Of a DNA stretch of 8,104 nt, positions 5,058-8,104 are shown piece by piece (the first letter of the stretch is position 1; the number at the start of each line of letters is the position of its first letter). The DNA is from a bacterium (lineage in GTDB: Bacteria; Patescibacteria; ABY1; BM507; VMTK01). The stretch lies in the NCBI GenBank assembly GCA_030641105.1, contig DAOWHZ010000041.1, positions 1 through 8,104 of the forward strand, given 5' to 3'. A model generated the notes under the pieces. It did no database searches and was not told the DNA's origin. It saw only the letters and a program-made list of their open reading frames with translations. The translations under genes were made by a program, and so were the position numbers.

Positions 5058-5885
5058 TTACTTTGACAGCCATCCAAACATCCAGCCAAAAACACCTTTG
5101 CTGTCCAGCTGTTTTTTGGCTAACTGCCGCAATCTGTTCTGCTCTATATCTAAATTTTGAATTTGTTCGGCTAAAACCTCTTTTACTTCCTGCTGGCAAT
5201 CACAGTCTTCATACAAACTTTTGAGCTCCGCGATTTTCCCTTGGTTTTGGCTTGCTTCTTGCTGAAGCGCTTTAGCGCTTTCCTTGTCTCCGCCAAAAAA
5301 GAATTTTTTAATTATGCCGCGGGCTTGAATTTTTTCTTCAAATTCAATGGTTTTTTCAATTGAATTGTTAAACTCGGTGGCAATCTGGGAAATTTGCTTA
5401 CCTATGCCGCCGACTAAATCTTCTGCCGCCAATAAAGCATGAACCGCCTCTCTAACTGTGTTTTGATTTTGAAAAACTTTCTGTTTTGTTTTATTGCTTA
5501 TTTGCTCAACCTCCGCGCTTATGACCTGCTTCTGCTCCTTAATCATTGCTTTTAGCTCGGTAACAGTTTTGGCTCGCGTCTGCGCCTGGAGCATAATTCC
5601 TGTTTCTTCTCCCATATCTTGTGTTTGAGTTTGTGTCTGGGCTTGGGTTTGAACTTTTTGTCTGTTGGCTGTTGAAGGTTCTGTTTGCCCTGCTTTAATT
5701 TGAACAGCTTCTTCATCCTGTGTTTGAGTTTGCGCTGGCTCTCCTGCAGTGGTTTGCGGCGAAGCTTGATCGCCTTGGCCATTACCTTGACCAGCTTCCT
5801 TCACCGTGCCCTGCTGGGATGCTGCGGCTTGCGCGCCTGAAGCCAAAAATAAAAGCGCGAGAGAGATGATAAAAATTTTCTTCAT
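5058..5885 (-). CDS. Secreted Gln/Thr-rich coiled-coil protein of unknown function
   Basis: 275 residues. A classical signal peptide covers MKKIFIISLALLFLASGAQA, with the cleavage motif AQA at 18-20. Residues ~21-105 are low-complexity and Gln/Thr/Ala-rich, with TQTQ tracts at 53-57 and 79-90, and are likely disordered. Residues ~106-260 are heptad-like and charged, and predicted helical or coiled-coil. They contain RGIIKKFFFGGDKESAK (189-205) and a Cys pair, C228 and C230 (EDCDCQ). The end, GVFGWMFGWLSK, is aromatic and amphipathic and could touch a membrane. I recognise no characterised family, though the FFFGGD segment and GxFGW tail resemble hypothetical proteins I remember from CPR genomes. 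The ATG at 5885 starts the signal peptide. No Shine-Dalgarno sequence; a hairpin lies 10 bases upstream. It is the first gene of a unit with mtaD. Confidence 0.8.
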   Translation of the reverse strand: MKKIFIISLALLFLASGAQAAASQQGTVKEAGQGNGQGDQASPQTTAGEPAQTQTQDEEAVQIKAGQTEPSTANRQKVQTQAQTQTQTQDMGEETGIMLQAQTRAKTVTELKAMIKEQKQVISAEVEQISNKTKQKVFQNQNTVREAVHALLAAEDLVGGIGKQISQIATEFNNSIEKTIEFEEKIQARGIIKKFFFGGDKESAKALQQEASQNQGKIAELKSLYEDCDCQQEVKEVLAEQIQNLDIEQNRLRQLAKKQLDSKGVFGWMFGWLSK

Positions 5886-5895
5886 ACATTTTTAT

Positions 5896-5926
5896 GCCGT
5901 GTTAAATTATTGAATTTAAAGACGGC
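5896..5926 (-). promoter_or_regulatory. 5' leader hairpin before the coiled-coil protein gene
   Basis: Outer stem GCCGT/ACGGC (5896-5900 with 5922-5926) and inner stem TTAAATT/AATTTAA (5902-5908 with 5913-5919) close a 4-base loop, with a small internal loop between them. It lies 10 bases before the ATG at 5885, inside the predicted ~80-base leader. It could affect ribosome access in a leader without a Shine-Dalgarno sequence. Confidence 0.5.
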
Positions 5927-5973
5927 GCATTAAATTAATATTTTTTATTATTTAATAAATAATCCTTTTTTAT

Positions 5974-6002
5974 ATTATATCAACAAATGCGGATATAAGC
6001 AA
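5974..6002 (-). promoter_or_regulatory. Promoter of the coiled-coil/mtaD transcription unit
   Basis: On the minus strand TTGCTT (6002-5997), a 17-base spacer and TATAAT (5979-5974) preceded by TGA give a -35 and extended -10 pair. The predicted start is about 5967, some 80 bases before the ATG at 5885. This is the best housekeeping-type promoter in the window. Confidence 0.7.
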
Positions 6003-6070
6003 TGCGTGCGCTGTTGATTTAAAAATTATTTACTGTTTCATCGTCCTCTGCGAAGAAACTGCGACGAGGC

Positions 6071-6107
6071 GAAAAAAATACGCTATAATATGTAAAATAT
6101 AATAGCG
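6071..6107 (-). terminator. Probable terminator of the Cys-rich secreted protein transcript
   Basis: Bases 6081-6091 pair with 6097-6107 (10 of 11, with GCG at the base) around a 5-base loop. On the minus strand the stem is followed by TA and T7 (6078-6072). It lies about 105 bases past the stop of the gene at 6213 and before the next promoter. Confidence 0.6.
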
Positions 6108-6137
6108 CCGCTTACCCCGTTGAATAATTTCATTAGG

Positions 6138-6195
6138 CTCATTGCATAATGAGTTATGTAGCGTCCCGCAGGATTGCGGGATGAGGAAATTTCCT
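6138..6195. repeat. Palindrome cluster downstream of the Cys-rich protein gene (includes REP copy 2)
   Basis: Three palindromes in under 60 bases: CTCATT-GCAT-AATGAG (6138-6153); TCCCGCA-GGAT-TGCGGGA (6164-6181), whose 17-base core equals that at 3499-3515; and the perfect 12-base AGGAAATTTCCT (6184-6195). Together with the terminator, hairpin and promoter listed separately, they account for the 327-base gap 5886-6212. I see no gene in it. Confidence 0.65.
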
Positions 6196-6212
6196 TTATG
6201 CGAAATAAATAT

Positions 6213-7451
6213 CTATCTTTCCGGGCAATCACTGTCCGCTCCAACGCAAGCGTATACGCAAGACGGGCAAGCAATGTAATTTGACGGGCGAATGCAAGAT
6301 TTTGTTTTGTCTCCCGGTTTTGGATTAACAAAACTGCAAATACACGCTTTTGTGTAGCTATAATGCCCGCCTGCCGCGCCGCAATCTTTCTGCACACAAC
6401 CCACCCCGCTCATTCTTTGCCACTCATATCCCGGCTTACAGCCAAATTTATCTTTAGGAATATCAGTTAAACTAGTTGCCAATTCATCGTCATTATATGG
6501 ACTCTTCTTTTTTCCCCCGCTTTGATCAGCCGCGCTTTCAGCCAATTCATCTCCTTTGTCAGTCAATCCTTCTTTTTCGCTTCCCATATCTTTAACTATT
6601 TGATCCAATATATTTCTTATATGATCTTTTAAATTGCCTTTAAGGCCGTCTTTATTTTCAGCCAATATCTCTTTTATGCGATCTCCAACCCTGTCTTTTA
6701 AATCATCTAAATCAAATTCTCCGTCATATTCATCCATCTGCTCAGTTAATAGCATTTCCAATAAAGTATCAAAGCCAATAGAATCCTGGTCTATTAATAG
6801 TTTAATTATATCAGGGTTAATAACATCTAAAATCTCATCTTCCAATTCATTTAAAGCAGCGTTTTTAATTTCGCCGATTACCGAATCAACCAAATTACTG
6901 GCGGCTAATTTCACAATATCTTGAGTTCTGATTTTATCGGCATTTTCATCAAATTTAACAGCTGTTTGCTTAACAGTGGCTATCATCTTGTCAAGTTCAA
7001 TGGCTGTTTGAATATAATCATGCATATTAACATCCCTGCCAATTAATTGACCGCGCAATTTTTCACGAGCTTCTTCAAGTTTTGTTACATAATTCCTTAG
7101 CTCTCCAGCTTGATCGCGATACATTTGCCTGACTTCCCCTGTTAAACGCTTTTGTTCTTCAATGTCATTAATCGCGTTATTAACCCGCCGGGCGTTATTG
7201 AAAATTTGCCCGAACTTATGATGGCCGGCTAAATTTTGAGTTAGAATTCCGGAAGCAATCGGGCCTAAAACAGGACCCATCCAGCGAGTGGCTTTATCCG
7301 GAAGCTTGACAATGAAATGAGTTGCCCTTTTTATATCATGAAAAAATTGGCGAAATAAATTACGCGCCTGCGCCTGTTGCGGTATTGAAATAAATACCAC
7401 CGCGGCCATTAAAATAACAAATATTAAATTTTTACAAAAACTCGTTTTCAT
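6213..7451 (-). CDS. Large secreted helical protein with Cys-rich C-terminal domain
   Basis: 412 residues; no named family recognised. The N-terminus is a signal peptide: hydrophobic core ~9-23 and AQA cleavage motif at 27-29. A conserved-looking segment rich in Trp, Pro and Gly follows (~50-80). Residues ~82-310 are charged and mostly helical with coiled-coil character. They are acidic around 203-260 and end in a Lys/Glu/Asp-rich hinge. The last 75 residues hold ten cysteines (338, 352, 357, 370, 372, 386, 395, 398, 402, 409), which suggests a disulphide-knotted module. It contains PGYEW (340-344) and HYSYTKACIC (363-372), loosely EGF-like or lectin-like. The TAG stop at 6213 follows a Pro-Glu-Arg end. 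The ATG lies 6 bases, all A, after the stop of the preceding gene, so the two are likely co-translated. Its place is probably the cell surface; the function is unknown. Confidence 0.8.
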   Translation of the reverse strand: MKTSFCKNLIFVILMAAVVFISIPQQAQARNLFRQFFHDIKRATHFIVKLPDKATRWMGPVLGPIASGILTQNLAGHHKFGQIFNNARRVNNAINDIEEQKRLTGEVRQMYRDQAGELRNYVTKLEEAREKLRGQLIGRDVNMHDYIQTAIELDKMIATVKQTAVKFDENADKIRTQDIVKLAASNLVDSVIGEIKNAALNELEDEILDVINPDIIKLLIDQDSIGFDTLLEMLLTEQMDEYDGEFDLDDLKDRVGDRIKEILAENKDGLKGNLKDHIRNILDQIVKDMGSEKEGLTDKGDELAESAADQSGGKKKSPYNDDELATSLTDIPKDKFGCKPGYEWQRMSGVGCVQKDCGAAGGHYSYTKACICSFVNPKPGDKTKSCIRPSNYIACPSCVYACVGADSDCPER

Positions 7452-7457
7452 TTTTTT

Positions 7458-7964
7458 TTAATCAAGCGTTTCCATATATGTTAAATAACCGCTTTCAAAA
7501 ATAAACATCGCGCCTTTACTGGCATAAGTCTCAACACCATCGCCAAAAAAACCGGGAATTTCCATTGGCGCAAGATTAATTTTGCCGACTTGTTTTTCAA
7601 CATCATTGACACTGGTATAAAAATCAAAATCTTCCGATTTTAACTGAGTAGATTCATATTCGCTATTGTCTTTTATATCCAATTCTTCAGTACCCACAAT
7701 TTTCCCTCCGAGAAAAGTTACTTTTCTTTTCATGCTAGGATAAAACCATACTTCATGCCTGACAAACTCACTGCCTTCATCGCTGCCTTTAGGCCAATAA
7801 GCCAAAGCAAACTGCTCCGGCCGTCCCAGAGTTGATATTATTTCTTGTTGAGCTTCGGTTAAAGCTTTGCCGCTATCAATATAATTGAAATATACATAGC
7901 CCACTACAAAAATAATAACTATTAACACAATCAATTTAATAAAAAATTTTTTAACTTTTAACAT
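7458..7964 (-). CDS. Membrane-anchored hypothetical protein
   Basis: 168 residues. The N-terminus is basic (MLKVKKFFIK) followed by a single membrane helix (11-26), so the rest is probably extracytoplasmic. The soluble part has TLGRPEQFALAYW (45-57), EVWFYP (71-76) and VTFLGGKIV (82-90). This pattern of 'LGxP', 'E-x-W-x-Y' and 'v-x-F-x-g-G-k' recalls small alpha-beta folds of the SmpA/OmlA type, but similarity is too weak for a name. The frame extends to an ATG at 8012, but that ATG falls inside the promoter spacer. The start at 7964 gives the normal positive-then-hydrophobic N-terminus. It lies immediately upstream of the Cys-rich secreted protein, with a 6-base gap, so they probably share a transcript and perhaps a task. 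Confidence 0.75.
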   Translation of the reverse strand: MLKVKKFFIKLIVLIVIIFVVGYVYFNYIDSGKALTEAQQEIISTLGRPEQFALAYWPKGSDEGSEFVRHEVWFYPSMKRKVTFLGGKIVGTEELDIKDNSEYESTQLKSEDFDFYTSVNDVEKQVGKINLAPMEIPGFFGDGVETYASKGAMFIFESGYLTYMETLD

Positions 7965-7994
7965 AATATAAATATATTTCTTTACTTTTTTAAT

Positions 7995-8022
7995 AGTATA
8001 GCAAAAATACATAAAAAGTAAA
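7995..8022 (-). promoter_or_regulatory. Promoter for the membrane-anchored/Cys-rich protein pair
   Basis: On the minus strand TTTACT (8022-8017), a 16-base spacer and TATACT (8000-7995), preceded by TGC as an extended -10. The predicted start is about 7988, some 24 bases before the ATG at 7964. It rules out the upstream ATG at 8012 as the start. Confidence 0.6.
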
Positions 8023-8041
8023 CCTAATCTATTATTTTAAC

Positions 8042-8104
8042 TTACCTTTTGCGTTTCCTGTTGCTCCACAACTTTAAAAACACAACCGCGCCTATTGCTA
8101 AAAT
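8042..8104 (-). CDS. C-terminal tail of an upstream membrane or surface-anchored protein (partial)
   Basis: Reading from the window edge, an open frame gives 20 residues, ILAIGAVVFLKLWSNRKRKR, then TAA at 8044-8042. A hydrophobic stretch followed by an abrupt polybasic end is the signature of a C-terminal membrane anchor, with the basic tail in the cytoplasm. It resembles the end of sorting signals cleaved by sortase-like enzymes, but the residues that would prove this are outside the window. The gene is in the same orientation as the next one and stops 77 bases before its ATG. Confidence 0.5.
   Translation of the reverse strand: MLAIGAVVFLKLWSNRKRKR

Noticed and set aside
5552..5782. Minus-strand open frame rich in Lys and Gln inside the coiled-coil gene
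   Set aside because: Alternate frame of a low-complexity CAG/ACA-rich stretch.
6083..6397. Minus-strand open frame overlapping the Cys-rich gene's 3' end
   Set aside because: Another frame of a real gene running through palindromic intergenic DNA; no protein-like features.
7965..8012. Start at 8012 for the membrane-anchored protein
   Set aside because: That ATG lies in the spacer between a -35 and an extended -10; the ATG at 7964 follows the promoter and gives a normal anchor.

Overview
The window is AT-rich, with few Shine-Dalgarno sequences, compact genes and several secreted or membrane-anchored proteins of no familiar family. That style, and the resemblance of several proteins to families I remember from Parcubacteria/Patescibacteria (CPR), suggests an uncultivated CPR bacterium. 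This placement is inference, since no taxonomic marker gene is present.

Layout. (1) Bases 1-415, minus strand: the N-terminal half of an ECF-type sigma factor, cut by the window edge. Directly before it lies a TGTAAC-N16-CGTA promoter of the type read by ECF sigma factors, so it probably activates itself, apparently from a leaderless transcript. (2) Bases 416-1075: a 660-base region without genes but dense in symmetry. It holds a long inverted repeat built from TACAAAT motifs, a nested GC-rich palindrome, a large hairpin, and three related AGTC-type dyads. The last dyad is a perfect 26-base palindrome ending 8 bases before the next gene. (3) Bases 1076-1375, plus strand: a small MerR/excisionase-like helix-turn-helix protein, a good candidate to bind those sites. 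(4) Bases 1588-3372, plus strand: a 594-residue secreted protein with two beta-sandwich-like repeats and a C-terminal domain of three helical repeats. It has its own extended -10 promoter with a DnaA-box match at the expected start point, and a strong terminator. (5) Bases 3373-3692: a convergent intergenic region full of small palindromes. (6) Bases 3693-8104, minus strand: the tail of an upstream membrane protein; a membrane-anchored hypothetical protein and a large secreted protein with a Cys-rich C-terminus (6-base gap between them), ending at a hairpin terminator; then a second unit with its own promoter, encoding a secreted Gln/Thr-rich coiled-coil protein and an amidohydrolase of the MTA/SAH deaminase type (mtaD).

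How it fits together. The left part looks like a divergent regulatory module, a sigma factor and an HTH protein sharing a motif-rich control region. The rest is mostly a cell-envelope gene set with one nucleoside-recycling enzyme. The most interesting element is the 465-1068 control region. Its TACAAAT motif occurs nine times there, and I found it nowhere else in the window. No CRISPR array, tRNA, rRNA or transposase was seen.
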